DNA of 64,000 nucleotides from JAAYRQ01 sp035647815. GTDB lineage: Bacteria > Bacillota > Syntrophomonadia > Syntrophomonadales > Syntrophomonadaceae. Under the pieces are notes generated by a model that saw only the letters and a list, made by a program, of their open reading frames with translations, searched no databases and was not told the DNA's origin. Below are positions 43,820-52,543 of this stretch, piece by piece. The stretch is taken from NCBI GenBank assembly GCA_035647815.1, contig DASRMR010000031.1:9738-73737 (forward strand), given 5' to 3'. Each line of letters opens with the position of its first letter. Position 1 is the first letter of the stretch. A program made the translations under genes and the position numbers.

Positions 43820-45382
43820 CTAATCTAACATGTCAAAATCATTTATATTTTCTTCACTTTTCATCCTTATGATAGTGTTGATCCTCAAAATTGCCACAGC
43901 TACTTCACCAGCAGCTTTTATCGCGTGGATTTTAACTAGTGCCGCATCAATAATTCCGTAATTAAAAACATCGAGTATTTTTCCAGTTTCACAATCTATA
44001 CCTATAGCATTAGAACCTATTTTTCTTTGTCCTGCAACAACATCACCTAGTTTTTCTAAAGGATTAAACCCTGCATTGTCAATCATACAGGCGAAAGGTC
44101 TTACTAAAGCTTCTTTTACACAGTTAACCCCAAATGAAGTCATACCATCTAAATCTTTGGCCAAATCTTCTAGCTGAGTGGAAATCCATATTTCCATGGC
44201 ACCTCCCCCAGGTATAACTCCCCCTCGCAATGCTGCTTGCAGAGCAGAGGCCGCATCTTTGGCCATGCGTTCCTTTTCATCAACTACTTCTTCAGTTGCT
44301 GCGCCAATCATTACTGTAACCCAGTTTCCTATTCGACCACCGTAAATAATAGTGTTTTCCAGTTTTTCATCTACTCTTATTTTTTCGGCTGTACCTAAAT
44401 ATGTTGCAATCGTGTCTAGGTTACGGTTTAATGTATTACGTTTTATTTTTTTAGCTCCAGTGTATCTACATATGCGGTCGATTTCCCGAGTAGATACCCT
44501 ATGTAGAGCAATAATACCCGCTTGGGTGAAAAATTCCTCAGCTACATCGTCAAGAGCTTTATCTATAATTACTACATTGACACCTAGCTCTTTAATTTTT
44601 AATAAATTCTCTTGGTATTTCTCCTTAGACTGTATGTAATACTTAAAACCAGTCTCTGTTTTAATAGCATCATTTTCTAGTTCTTCAGGTGCCAATTTAT
44701 CATCAATAACTAACATCTTAACAGCAGTCAGTTCAGATGGCATTTCTTTATTTATAGGCTCTTTATTTATTACTACCCCTTTGATAACTTCATTATCAGA
44801 AAATTCACGAGCTAATATGGCATCGGCAAATTTATAATCAGGATCGAGTAACTGTTTTTTTCCAATAGCCATCGCACCATCTACAATTAAACTAGCCAAG
44901 TCTTCGTGACCTCGCCCGGCAACTGATGCTACATTATAAAGTAATTCATAATCATTTTCATCTAGTTCTTGGACATTGTTATCAACTAGTTCTATAGCTC
45001 GGTTAATTCCCCGATTAATTCCATCTATCACCCGAGTAACTGGTACCCCCTTCATTACTTGTTGGCACCCTTCAGCAACTAAGGCACCGGCAATAATAGT
45101 AGTAGTTGTGGTACCATCTCCTATTTCAGACTGTTGAGCCTTAGCCGCATTAATTATCATACGTGCAGCTGGATGGTTAACCTCCATTAATTTCATGATA
45201 GTAACACCATCATTAGTAATCACTACATCCCCAAACTTATCTACCATCATGATATCTAACCCTTTAGGACCTAAGGTTCCCTCTACTGCTTGGGATATAA
45301 CCCGAGCCGCATTAGCATTATTTAATAGAGTTTCGAATTTATCATCAGTCGTCTGGCTATTTGCCAATAGGTTTTCAGACAT
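43820..45382 (-). CDS. Group III (archaeal-like, thermosome-type) chaperonin
   Basis: A 520-residue chaperonin of the group II/TCP-1 fold rather than GroEL. Diagnostic motifs are TLGPKGLD at 36-43, NDGVTI at 57-62, HPAARMI at 70-76, the nucleotide-binding GDGTT at 88-92 and GGGAMEIW at 392-399. No GroEL-style C-terminal GGM tail is present, and the family closes its ring with a built-in lid instead of GroES. Related bacterial genes were described from Carboxydothermus hydrogenoformans and other Firmicutes and sit in the dnaK operon, exactly as here: 8 bases after hrcA and 12 before grpE, with AGGAGG upstream. The operon promoter carries a CIRCE site, so heat induction by HrcA is expected. Confidence 0.93.
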   Translation of the reverse strand: MSENLLANSQTTDDKFETLLNNANAARVISQAVEGTLGPKGLDIMMVDKFGDVVITNDGVTIMKLMEVNHPAARMIINAAKAQQSEIGDGTTTTTIIAGALVAEGCQQVMKGVPVTRVIDGINRGINRAIELVDNNVQELDENDYELLYNVASVAGRGHEDLASLIVDGAMAIGKKQLLDPDYKFADAILAREFSDNEVIKGVVINKEPINKEMPSELTAVKMLVIDDKLAPEELENDAIKTETGFKYYIQSKEKYQENLLKIKELGVNVVIIDKALDDVAEEFFTQAGIIALHRVSTREIDRICRYTGAKKIKRNTLNRNLDTIATYLGTAEKIRVDEKLENTIIYGGRIGNWVTVMIGAATEEVVDEKERMAKDAASALQAALRGGVIPGGGAMEIWISTQLEDLAKDLDGMTSFGVNCVKEALVRPFACMIDNAGFNPLEKLGDVVAGQRKIGSNAIGIDCETGKILDVFNYGIIDAALVKIHAIKAAGEVAVAILRINTIIRMKSEENINDFDMLD

Positions 45383-45390
45383 ATTACCTC

Positions 45391-46416
45391 CTAAAATCTT
45401 TCCTTAATAAGATCTTCGATTATTTCGCCTAGTGATTCGACTGTCCCGGCCGCTTTCCAATATTCCATACGCACCGGACCAATTACCCCAATTTTCCCTA
45501 CTTGCCCGAGAGTTTTGAAACCAGTCATAACTATACTCATTTCCTTAATTTCTTCGGCAACATTTTCTGAACCAATCTTAATATCTACTTCGTCAGTAAC
45601 ATTAGTTGGTAGAATATCTTTTAAAATTCCGTCTTCTTTTAATATGGTTAATATGCTTTTCAACTTATCTATATCTTGAAATTCAGGCTCATTTAGCATA
45701 TTCAATGCACCACTTATTATTACCCTATCCTCATTAGTATCTGTAAGAAGATGATCTATAGTATTGATAACTTTATCTATCATATTGCGTTTTTGCCTAA
45801 GATTATCACGCACATAATCTAAATCAGTACGATTTATTTTTCTAAAATTCTTGTTAGTAAAAGCCTTATTAAAAACCTGGCTAATACTATAAAGTTCTTC
45901 CGGAGTAACAGAAACTGGGATTTTTAGCTTCCTATGCATGATTAAACCTAAATCAGTTACTATAACAACTATAGCTTCATCTTCACCTACAGGAATTATC
46001 TGCAAATGTTTAAATTCATCTATTCGAACTGCAGGTAGTACCACAAAAGAAGTATAATTAGTAAGTTGAGCCATAAAGTGGCCAACCTTTTCTACTATTT
46101 CTCCCCATCCATTAATATTCTCCGAGAATATTCTTTTAAGTAATTCTAGTTCTTCATCAGTTAGATTTTCCTTTTCCATCAACGAATCCACAAAATAACG
46201 ATAACCTATCTGAGAAGGCACTCTTCCAGATGATGTATGAGGCTGTTCTAAATATCCCATTTCTTCTAGATCAGCCATTTCATTGCGAACTGTCGCAGCA
46301 CTAATCTTGAGATTATATTTTTTCACTACACTCCTAGAGCCTACTGGCTCAGCAGTTTCTATATAATCTTTAATTACAGATTCTAATATAGCTTTTGTCC
46401 TGTCAGCTAATGTCAT
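45391..46416 (-). CDS. hrcA: Heat-inducible transcriptional repressor HrcA
   Basis: HrcA binds CIRCE and represses chaperone genes. The winged-helix N-terminus reads ADRTKAILESVIKDYIETAEPVGS and SAATVRNEMADLEEMGYLEQPH; the C-terminal GAF-like domain ends in GVIGPVRMEYWKAAGTVE. The ATG at 46416 behind GAGGTGAG is used (341 residues); the frame could extend to 46437, but that would overlap the CIRCE element. First gene of the operon. Confidence 0.97.
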   Translation of the reverse strand: MTLADRTKAILESVIKDYIETAEPVGSRSVVKKYNLKISAATVRNEMADLEEMGYLEQPHTSSGRVPSQIGYRYFVDSLMEKENLTDEELELLKRIFSENINGWGEIVEKVGHFMAQLTNYTSFVVLPAVRIDEFKHLQIIPVGEDEAIVVIVTDLGLIMHRKLKIPVSVTPEELYSISQVFNKAFTNKNFRKINRTDLDYVRDNLRQKRNMIDKVINTIDHLLTDTNEDRVIISGALNMLNEPEFQDIDKLKSILTILKEDGILKDILPTNVTDEVDIKIGSENVAEEIKEMSIVMTGFKTLGQVGKIGVIGPVRMEYWKAAGTVESLGEIIEDLIKERF

Positions 46417-46430
46417 TTCACTCACCTCTG

Positions 46431-46457
46431 TTAGCACTCTATGTTGTTGAGTGCTAA
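46431..46457 (-). promoter_or_regulatory. CIRCE operator
   Basis: A perfect TTAGCACTC-N9-GAGTGCTAA between the promoter and the hrcA ribosome binding site. HrcA binding here should control hrcA, the chaperonin, grpE, dnaK, dnaJ and possibly prmA and mtaB. Confidence 0.98.
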
Positions 46458-46471
46458 ACGGTATTAATAAA

Positions 46472-46500
46472 AAAATATCATCAGTCTAAGTCTTTGTCAA
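46472..46500 (-). promoter_or_regulatory. Sigma-A-type promoter of the hrcA operon
   Basis: -35 TTGACA (46495-46500) and -10 TATTTT (46472-46477), spacer 17, placed just upstream of CIRCE. Confidence 0.8.
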
Positions 46501-46504
46501 GTTA

Positions 46505-47665
46505 TCAGTCACCAATAAAACGCCATAAAACCTGATTAGAAAGGAAATAGCCCTTATTTGTCAACTTAAGGAACCCATTTTCTATTTTCAGTAGATTTTG
46601 CTTAGTACTGTTTTTTATCGGAATTTTATAGTCAGATAATATATCAATGTTGAATTTTTTGTTAAACTTGATAATCTCAATACCTTCTGTAAGTCTAAGT
46701 CCTAAAATTATAGCATCTTGTATTAACTGTTCCTCATTCATAGTTTCCAATATTTCAATAGGAGCTCTTTCTCCTCGGGCTAGATAATTAATATAATCTA
46801 CAATCTGCAGTTTATTTAAACATCTTTGATTACCTATAAAACTTACTGCACCAGTACCAAAGCCTAAATATCTATTAGCTTGCCAGTAAATTAGGTTCTG
46901 CTGACATTGATATCCATCCTTACTAAAATTAGATATTTCATATTGTTTAAATCTATTACTAACTAAAAAGTTGCATCCCCTATTATACATATCTAATTCT
47001 ATTTCATCTTCTAACATTAGAATTTCCTTATTTGCTACCTTTTGGCCTAATGGAGTACTAGGTTCAAGTTGTAAAAGATACATAGATATATGAGTAGGTC
47101 CTAATGAAATAGCTTTTTCTAGGTTATATAACCACTGATGTATCGATTGACCAGGAATCCCATAAATCAAATCTAAATTAAGGTTATCTAATCCTAACTT
47201 GTGTATAAGGTCTATAGTCATATATGTTTGTTTAACATCATGAGTTCTAGTTAATAATTTCAACTCGATATCAGAAAAACTTTGCACACCCAAAGAAATG
47301 CGGTTAAGACCAGCATCTAAATATGCCCGTAATTTGTTTTCAGTAATAGTTGCTGGATTAGCTTCCATACTTACTTGAATATTATCTACCAATTTAAAAT
47401 TATCAGCTATAACATTCATAATCGAAGAAAACTGTTTTCCCCCAAGAAGGGAAGGTGTTCCCCCTCCGAAGTAGACAGTTTGTATTTGCTGGTCTTTAAA
47501 TATTGAAGATTGCATTTTAATTTCCGTCAATAGGCTATCTACATATTTGTCTACCATCTCACTTGATGAAATAGGCAAAGAAAAGAAATCACAATAACTA
47601 CACTTTTTTATACAAAAGGGGAAATGTATATAAACACCTAGGTCTTTTTCAAAACCTAAATCCAT
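46505..47665 (-). CDS. hemW: Radical SAM heme chaperone HemW
   Basis: A 386-residue radical-SAM protein of the HemN-like family. The cluster motif CIKKCSYCDFF lacks the extra Cys found in true coproporphyrinogen dehydrogenase, consistent with HemW, which hands heme to respiratory proteins. VYFGGGTPSLLGGKQ and RISLGVQSFSD are typical. It lies between lepA and hrcA, as in Bacillus. Confidence 0.92.
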   Translation of the reverse strand: MDLGFEKDLGVYIHFPFCIKKCSYCDFFSLPISSSEMVDKYVDSLLTEIKMQSSIFKDQQIQTVYFGGGTPSLLGGKQFSSIMNVIADNFKLVDNIQVSMEANPATITENKLRAYLDAGLNRISLGVQSFSDIELKLLTRTHDVKQTYMTIDLIHKLGLDNLNLDLIYGIPGQSIHQWLYNLEKAISLGPTHISMYLLQLEPSTPLGQKVANKEILMLEDEIELDMYNRGCNFLVSNRFKQYEISNFSKDGYQCQQNLIYWQANRYLGFGTGAVSFIGNQRCLNKLQIVDYINYLARGERAPIEILETMNEEQLIQDAIILGLRLTEGIEIIKFNKKFNIDILSDYKIPIKNSTKQNLLKIENGFLKLTNKGYFLSNQVLWRFIGD

Positions 47666-47680
47666 TTAACCCACCCCTTT

Positions 47681-49480
47681 TTAATCTTCATCTATGTTAA
47701 GCACACTCATAAAAGCATCTTTAGGTATTTCTACTTGTCCTATCTGTTTCATCCTCTTTTTGCCCTCTTTTTGTTTTTCCAAGAGTTTCTTCTTACGAGT
47801 TATATCCCCACCATAGCATTTAGCTAAAACATCTTTACGCATAGCTTTAACTGACTCCCGAGCTATAATCTTATTACCTACCGCAGCCTGTATAGCAACC
47901 TCATACATTTGGCGTGGAATAATCTTACGCAACTTTTCTACAACAGCACGACCCTGAAAATAGGAGCGTTCCTCGTGCACTATAAAGCTAAGTGCATCGA
48001 CTATTTCACCATTTAACATAATATCTAATTTCACTAGATCAGATTCCTCATATCCAGTTAACTCGTAATCTAATGAGGCATAACCCCTAGTTCGAGATTT
48101 TAAAGTATCAAAAAAGTCATATAGTATTTCTGACAATGGCAACTTATAAGATAAAAGCACTCTTAAAGGGGTCAAGTACTCCATAGTTACAAAGTTGCCC
48201 CTTTTTTCTTGGCATAACTCCATAACTGCGCCTATATAATCATCAGGCACCATGATAGAAGCATCGACATATGGTTCGGTTATTTTTTCTATATTTTGAA
48301 CATCTGGCCAATGATTCGGATTTTGAACATACATGTCCGAGCCGTCAGTTAAATGTATTTTGTAAACTACACTCGGAGAAGTTGCCAGCAGATCCAAGTC
48401 ATACTCTCTTTCTAGCCTTTCTTTAACAATTTCTAAATGTAGTAAGCCTAAAAAACCACATCTAAATCCAAAACCTAGTGCATCTGAGGCTTCTGGTTCA
48501 TAAAATAATGAAGCATCATTTAATTTGAGTTTTTCCAAAGAATCCCGTAGTCGTTCAAAATCATTATTTTCTAATGGGAAAAGACCACAATAAACCATAG
48601 GTTGAATCTCTTTATATCCAGGTACTGGTTCATGGGCAGAGTTGGTAGCTAATGTAATAGTATCCCCTACTTTAGTATCTCCTACGTTCTTTATACCAGC
48701 AGCTAAGTAGCCCACTTCGCCAGCTCTGATAGTTTCCACCTCTGTCTCGGATGGACTTAAAATCCCTAATTCTGCAATCTCAAATTCCATCCCCGTAGAC
48801 ATCATTTTTATCATGTCACCTTTATGTATCTCACCATCAACTACCCTGATATAAGATATAGCACCTTTATAGGGATCAAAATAAGAGTCAAATATAAGTG
48901 CCTTTAATGGTGCTTTTATATCACCTATAGGTGCTGGCACTTTTTTTATTATCGCTTCTAATACTTCCTCAATACCTTCACCTAACTTAGCTGATATAGA
49001 TATGATTTCAGCCCTATCAATACCTAAGACATTTTCCATTTCTTCTTTTACTTTTTCAGGTTCAGCCCCAGGCAAATCTATCTTATTTACTACCCCTATT
49101 ATTTCTAAATCCAAATCCATTGCCATATAAACATTAGCCAGAGTCTGAGCTTCAATACCTTGTGAGGCATCTACTACTAATAAAGCACCTTCACAAGAAG
49201 CTAAACTGCGTGATACCTCATAAGTAAAATCTACATGACCCGGGGTATCGATAAGATTTAGTATATAAGTTTCTCCATCTTTAGCCTTATATTCAAGCCT
49301 AACCGGTTGTAGTTTAATAGTTATACCTTTCTCGCGTTCCAAATCCATCTTATCTAAAAATTGTTCTTTCATATCTCGCCCAGTTAATGCACCAGTCATC
49401 TGCATTAGACGATCTGCAAGTGTTGACTTGCCATGGTCTATATGAGCTATAATGCTAAAATTTCTAATTCGATCTTGCAA
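47681..49480 (-). CDS. lepA: Elongation factor 4 (LepA)
   Basis: A ribosome-associated GTPase of the EF-G family. IIAHIDHGKSTL, DTPGHVDFTYEV and VNKIDLPGA form the G domain; the LepA-specific C-terminal domain ends in RKKKLLEKQKEGKKRMKQIG. 599 residues is full length. It lies 15 bases upstream of hemW. Confidence 0.98.
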   Translation of the reverse strand: MQDRIRNFSIIAHIDHGKSTLADRLMQMTGALTGRDMKEQFLDKMDLEREKGITIKLQPVRLEYKAKDGETYILNLIDTPGHVDFTYEVSRSLASCEGALLVVDASQGIEAQTLANVYMAMDLDLEIIGVVNKIDLPGAEPEKVKEEMENVLGIDRAEIISISAKLGEGIEEVLEAIIKKVPAPIGDIKAPLKALIFDSYFDPYKGAISYIRVVDGEIHKGDMIKMMSTGMEFEIAELGILSPSETEVETIRAGEVGYLAAGIKNVGDTKVGDTITLATNSAHEPVPGYKEIQPMVYCGLFPLENNDFERLRDSLEKLKLNDASLFYEPEASDALGFGFRCGFLGLLHLEIVKERLEREYDLDLLATSPSVVYKIHLTDGSDMYVQNPNHWPDVQNIEKITEPYVDASIMVPDDYIGAVMELCQEKRGNFVTMEYLTPLRVLLSYKLPLSEILYDFFDTLKSRTRGYASLDYELTGYEESDLVKLDIMLNGEIVDALSFIVHEERSYFQGRAVVEKLRKIIPRQMYEVAIQAAVGNKIIARESVKAMRKDVLAKCYGGDITRKKKLLEKQKEGKKRMKQIGQVEIPKDAFMSVLNIDED

Positions 49481-49605
49481 TAAAAACCCTCCAGCCTTTA
49501 AGCATATGCTAGTTTATCAAATAAATTATACACAATATAGGTGAGCAACACTAAAAAGTCAAACTTAATTTAACCTGAAAATAGGGCTCCTCCTTATGTT
49601 AGCAA

Positions 49606-49893
49606 TTAATCATATTGGTCAAATAATATTATATTGCTTATATTCCATATCTTATATAAGTAATCTTTAATTTCATTATAAGCTAAATGGAGATAATTGC
49701 TTGCGACTATTACTTTTCCATTCAGCTTGTCCCCAGAATAAACATGATTTTTTCCCAAAAAAACCACAGATAAATCTTGTCCATCTAATTTACACGATAA
49801 AACTGGTCCCCTATTTTCCATAGTTAAGCTATTTATAGCTTGATTACTAATATTTAAAGAGATTGTTATGAGTAGTATAATTACACCTACCAC
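49606..49893 (-). CDS. YqxA-like small membrane-anchored protein
   Basis: A 95-codon frame opening with GTG and starting with one hydrophobic helix (MVGVIILLITISLNI). Its place between spoIIP and lepA is that of Bacillus yqxA (DUF3679), but sequence similarity is too weak for me to confirm. The same frame is open from two CTG codons at 49920/49917 that directly follow the spoIIP stop and a GGAAGTGG site; starting there would add a basic LKTLSRIIV leader, a better membrane anchor. True start uncertain. Confidence 0.6.
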   Translation of the reverse strand: MVGVIILLITISLNISNQAINSLTMENRGPVLSCKLDGQDLSVVFLGKNHVYSGDKLNGKVIVASNYLHLAYNEIKDYLYKIWNISNIILFDQYD

Positions 49894-49920
49894 GATTATC
49901 CGCGATAATGTTTTCAGCAG

Positions 49921-50955
49921 TTAGTCCACTTCCTTTTTAAGCACTTCTATTAATATATCAGCAAATAATTCGCTTGCATACTTAGCCTGTTCAAAAGTGT
50001 TGTAGTCATTGCCTACTTCAAATAGTAATGCTCTATTATGAAACTCTTGGTTGTATGTACCTGGATGAGTTCTAATCCCTCTTATTAAACCAGGATACAC
50101 CTTTTCCCCTTCATCAAGTAAATTTTCCGCAAATGATAAGTTCTCTTTCCAATTAGGATGGGGCTTTCTCTCATCAGTACCTACAATTATTAATATACGA
50201 GCAGATTCCTGCCCATTTATTTTTATAGTGTTGGGGTTTTTGCTCCCTGGTATACTATCCCGATGAATATCGAAAATCGCTAAAATATCCTGTTCTTTAT
50301 TACTGTCAATTATATTTTTGACTGTAACCTTAGAATTCATGTAACTTTCATTGAAAATAGGATAATCGTGGATCGTATTAATAAATTCGCTATTTAAACC
50401 ACGTTTTTTTACTTGTTTAGATAAATTATCTGCCACATTATTAACTAAGCCTCTTTTTCCTTCCAGCTTAGCTTTGCCACTATCAGGCCTATATGTTTCA
50501 GCACTATGAGTACAGTAAAAGACCACCGTTTGACTACTATCAAAAGCATGACTAATAATAGCCTTACCATCTAACTCGTCTTTTTTTATAGCAGGTATTT
50601 CAATAGGTTGTGCTGCAGGGATAGTATGTTTATATAGCTGACCCTGTTTCTCTAGTGCAGTTATATTAGCTGCTAAAAAACCTTGTGGTAATGTATCGAA
50701 GTAACTTGTCGCTGCAATAGCTTCTACCTCTTTGCTAGCCATCACTAAGTTTACATTCTTTACTAGACTAGTAGCATCATCACTATCAATTTTAACTAAT
50801 GAAAAAGGATTAAAAACAGCACCCAAATTCAGTTTAGAAATATGACAAAAGCTAGTTTTCATATCTAGACTGATACCTAATACTAAGCATACTAGGAAAA
50901 CCTGTAATAATAAGATAGTCTTAGCAAACTTAAAAAAATTATATGTATTAATCAT
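49921..50955 (-). CDS. spoIIP: Stage II sporulation protein P
   Basis: SpoIIP is a membrane-anchored amidase/endopeptidase that works with SpoIID and SpoIIM in engulfment. One N-terminal transmembrane helix (TILLLQVFLVCLVLGISL), then the catalytic domain with FYCTHSAETYRPDS (first zinc His) and AIFDIHRDSIPGS, IRTHPGTYNQEFHNRALLFEVGN. The ATG at 50955 follows GGGAGG. The protease gene gpr, usually next to it, is absent; rpsT follows on the other strand. Confidence 0.94.
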   Translation of the reverse strand: MINTYNFFKFAKTILLLQVFLVCLVLGISLDMKTSFCHISKLNLGAVFNPFSLVKIDSDDATSLVKNVNLVMASKEVEAIAATSYFDTLPQGFLAANITALEKQGQLYKHTIPAAQPIEIPAIKKDELDGKAIISHAFDSSQTVVFYCTHSAETYRPDSGKAKLEGKRGLVNNVADNLSKQVKKRGLNSEFINTIHDYPIFNESYMNSKVTVKNIIDSNKEQDILAIFDIHRDSIPGSKNPNTIKINGQESARILIIVGTDERKPHPNWKENLSFAENLLDEGEKVYPGLIRGIRTHPGTYNQEFHNRALLFEVGNDYNTFEQAKYASELFADILIEVLKKEVD

Positions 50956-51116
50956 GTCCACCTCCCTTAGTATATACCTTTTCTAATTTATGAACTAAAA
51001 GATAGTGGTAGAACTATTAATCCTAATATAATAAAGTCATGATTAGTTTATTGCAATTTAAAATACATAGTGATATAGTATTTTCGTTAGCTTTAAAATA
51101 ATAAAGGGGTGAGAAT

Positions 51117-51383
51117 ATGGCGAAAAGCAAAACACCTGCCAAAAGAGCCAGAAATTCCGAGGCAAAACGTATAGATAATAAAGCGGTTAAAACCCAGATG
51201 AAGAATATTCAAGTAAAATATGAAGCTTCATTAAAAGAAAATGATCTCGCAGTTGCTCAAGAAAACTTAACCCAATTAATCTCCATTATCGATAAGAGCG
51301 TTTCTAAAGGTATATTACACAAAAAGAATGCAGCTCGAAAAAAATCTAACTTTACAAAACAATTACAAACATTCGGTCAATAA
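51117..51383 (+). CDS. rpsT: 30S ribosomal protein S20
   Basis: An 88-residue S20: AKSKTPAKRARNSEAKRIDNK, SIIDKSVSKGILHKKNAARKKS. GGGGTGAG precedes the ATG. It is divergent from spoIIP and convergent with holA, as in Bacillus, and ends at a hairpin terminator. Confidence 0.96.
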   Translation: MAKSKTPAKRARNSEAKRIDNKAVKTQMKNIQVKYEASLKENDLAVAQENLTQLISIIDKSVSKGILHKKNAARKKSNFTKQLQTFGQ

Positions 51384-51408
51384 ACCTGTCCTCGACAGGT
51401 TTTTCTCT
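51382..51408 (+). terminator. Terminator of rpsT
   Basis: Stem AAACCTGTC / GACAGGTTT with a 3-base loop and a T-run, at the rpsT stop. Confidence 0.85.
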
Positions 51409-51419
51409 TCTAATAATCA

Positions 51420-52391
51420 TTATCCACTACAAATTTCAATGACTAAGGACTCCATCAGTATGTTCTTATCTATACTCGTAGTTTTCAGCTTAATATCGGT
51501 AGCGAGTAAGATCTCAAATATATCCCATAATTCAGGCCAATTATATTTACCCACATGTTTTAGCATATTTCTAATCATAAAAGGATGCAGGCCAGTAACC
51601 TCTCCAATCTTATCCCGGTTATATCCTTTATCGACACCTGCCTTGATTTTTGCAAAAGAAATAAATTGACTATTAATCATAGCTAAAAAATACTGTGCAC
51701 TTTCCCCTTGTTCTATTAGTTGGTGTAGTGCATTTAAAGACATTTTAATATTTTTACTAAAAAGTGCATCAGTTAATTTGAAAATCTTTATCTCTACATT
51801 ACTTTCTAACTCATTTTCTAATTCTCTTTTAGTAATATTAGCTGTCTTGTTTAAGGCGAATTTTTCTAGTAAGTTTTCTAGATGGTACATATTTTGGCCA
51901 CTATCTACTAACATATTTAAAGCAGCCTCATCTGCCTTTATTCCTCTACTATCTAGGCTCTTTATCAACCACTTTTTTAATTCCCCTTGGCTAAATCTTT
52001 TACATTCTATAACTTCTGCATTTTGGGCAAACAATTTATAAATAGGATTACTGCGCACTAACTCCTCAGTCGTAACTATTAACATTTGTTGAGGATTAGA
52101 GTCGAGAAAATAATGTTTAAATATTTCTAATACCTCTTTATTTCTACCTGATCTACGACTAGTTTTCTGTAACCAAAAAGGTTTCTTTATCACTACTACC
52201 CTGAAAAAAGAAAATAATGAATTGTAAGTTATAAAATTTTGTAATTGAGTAAGATTAGTTTCATCATCATCTATATAAACAAGTTCTGGCTCACCATATT
52301 CTTCTTTCAAACTATTAATTTTCTCTTTTATAGTTTCGTTTATAAGATAATCTTCTTCTCCATATAATAAAAAGATATTTTTAGCAGGCAT
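51420..52391 (-). CDS. holA: DNA polymerase III delta subunit
   Basis: The clamp-loader delta subunit. The 323-residue protein has the typical KNIFLLYGEEDYLINETI start, LIVTTEELVRSNPIYKLF in the middle and DIKLKTTSIDKNILMESLVIEICSG at the C-terminus. It stands in the rpsT-holA-comEC block of Bacillus order. Confidence 0.92.
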   Translation of the reverse strand: MPAKNIFLLYGEEDYLINETIKEKINSLKEEYGEPELVYIDDDETNLTQLQNFITYNSLFSFFRVVVIKKPFWLQKTSRRSGRNKEVLEIFKHYFLDSNPQQMLIVTTEELVRSNPIYKLFAQNAEVIECKRFSQGELKKWLIKSLDSRGIKADEAALNMLVDSGQNMYHLENLLEKFALNKTANITKRELENELESNVEIKIFKLTDALFSKNIKMSLNALHQLIEQGESAQYFLAMINSQFISFAKIKAGVDKGYNRDKIGEVTGLHPFMIRNMLKHVGKYNWPELWDIFEILLATDIKLKTTSIDKNILMESLVIEICSG

Positions 52392-52488
52392 AAAAACGCT
52401 CCCTTAACTTTTATAATCATTATATCAATTGTATAATAGTAAATATATTTTAGCACATCAATGCATACTGCCCACCCACATTAAAAAC

Positions 52489-52532
52489 GAGTGACGCGGG
52501 AGGAGTGACGCGGGGACGGGGTTGTTGACACC
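52489..52532 (+). repeat. REP-like element, copy C, with internal direct repeat
   Basis: GAGTGACGCGGG occurs twice (52489-52500, 52503-52514), followed by GGGGACGGGGTTGTTGACACC. It is GC-rich against AT-rich surroundings and shares its core with the copies at 14401 and 14605. Confidence 0.5.
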
Positions 52533-52543
52533 ACCTCTCAACC

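Noticed and set aside
43820..45382. Annotation as GroEL
   Set aside because: Motifs are of the TCP-1/thermosome type and no GroES gene is adjacent.
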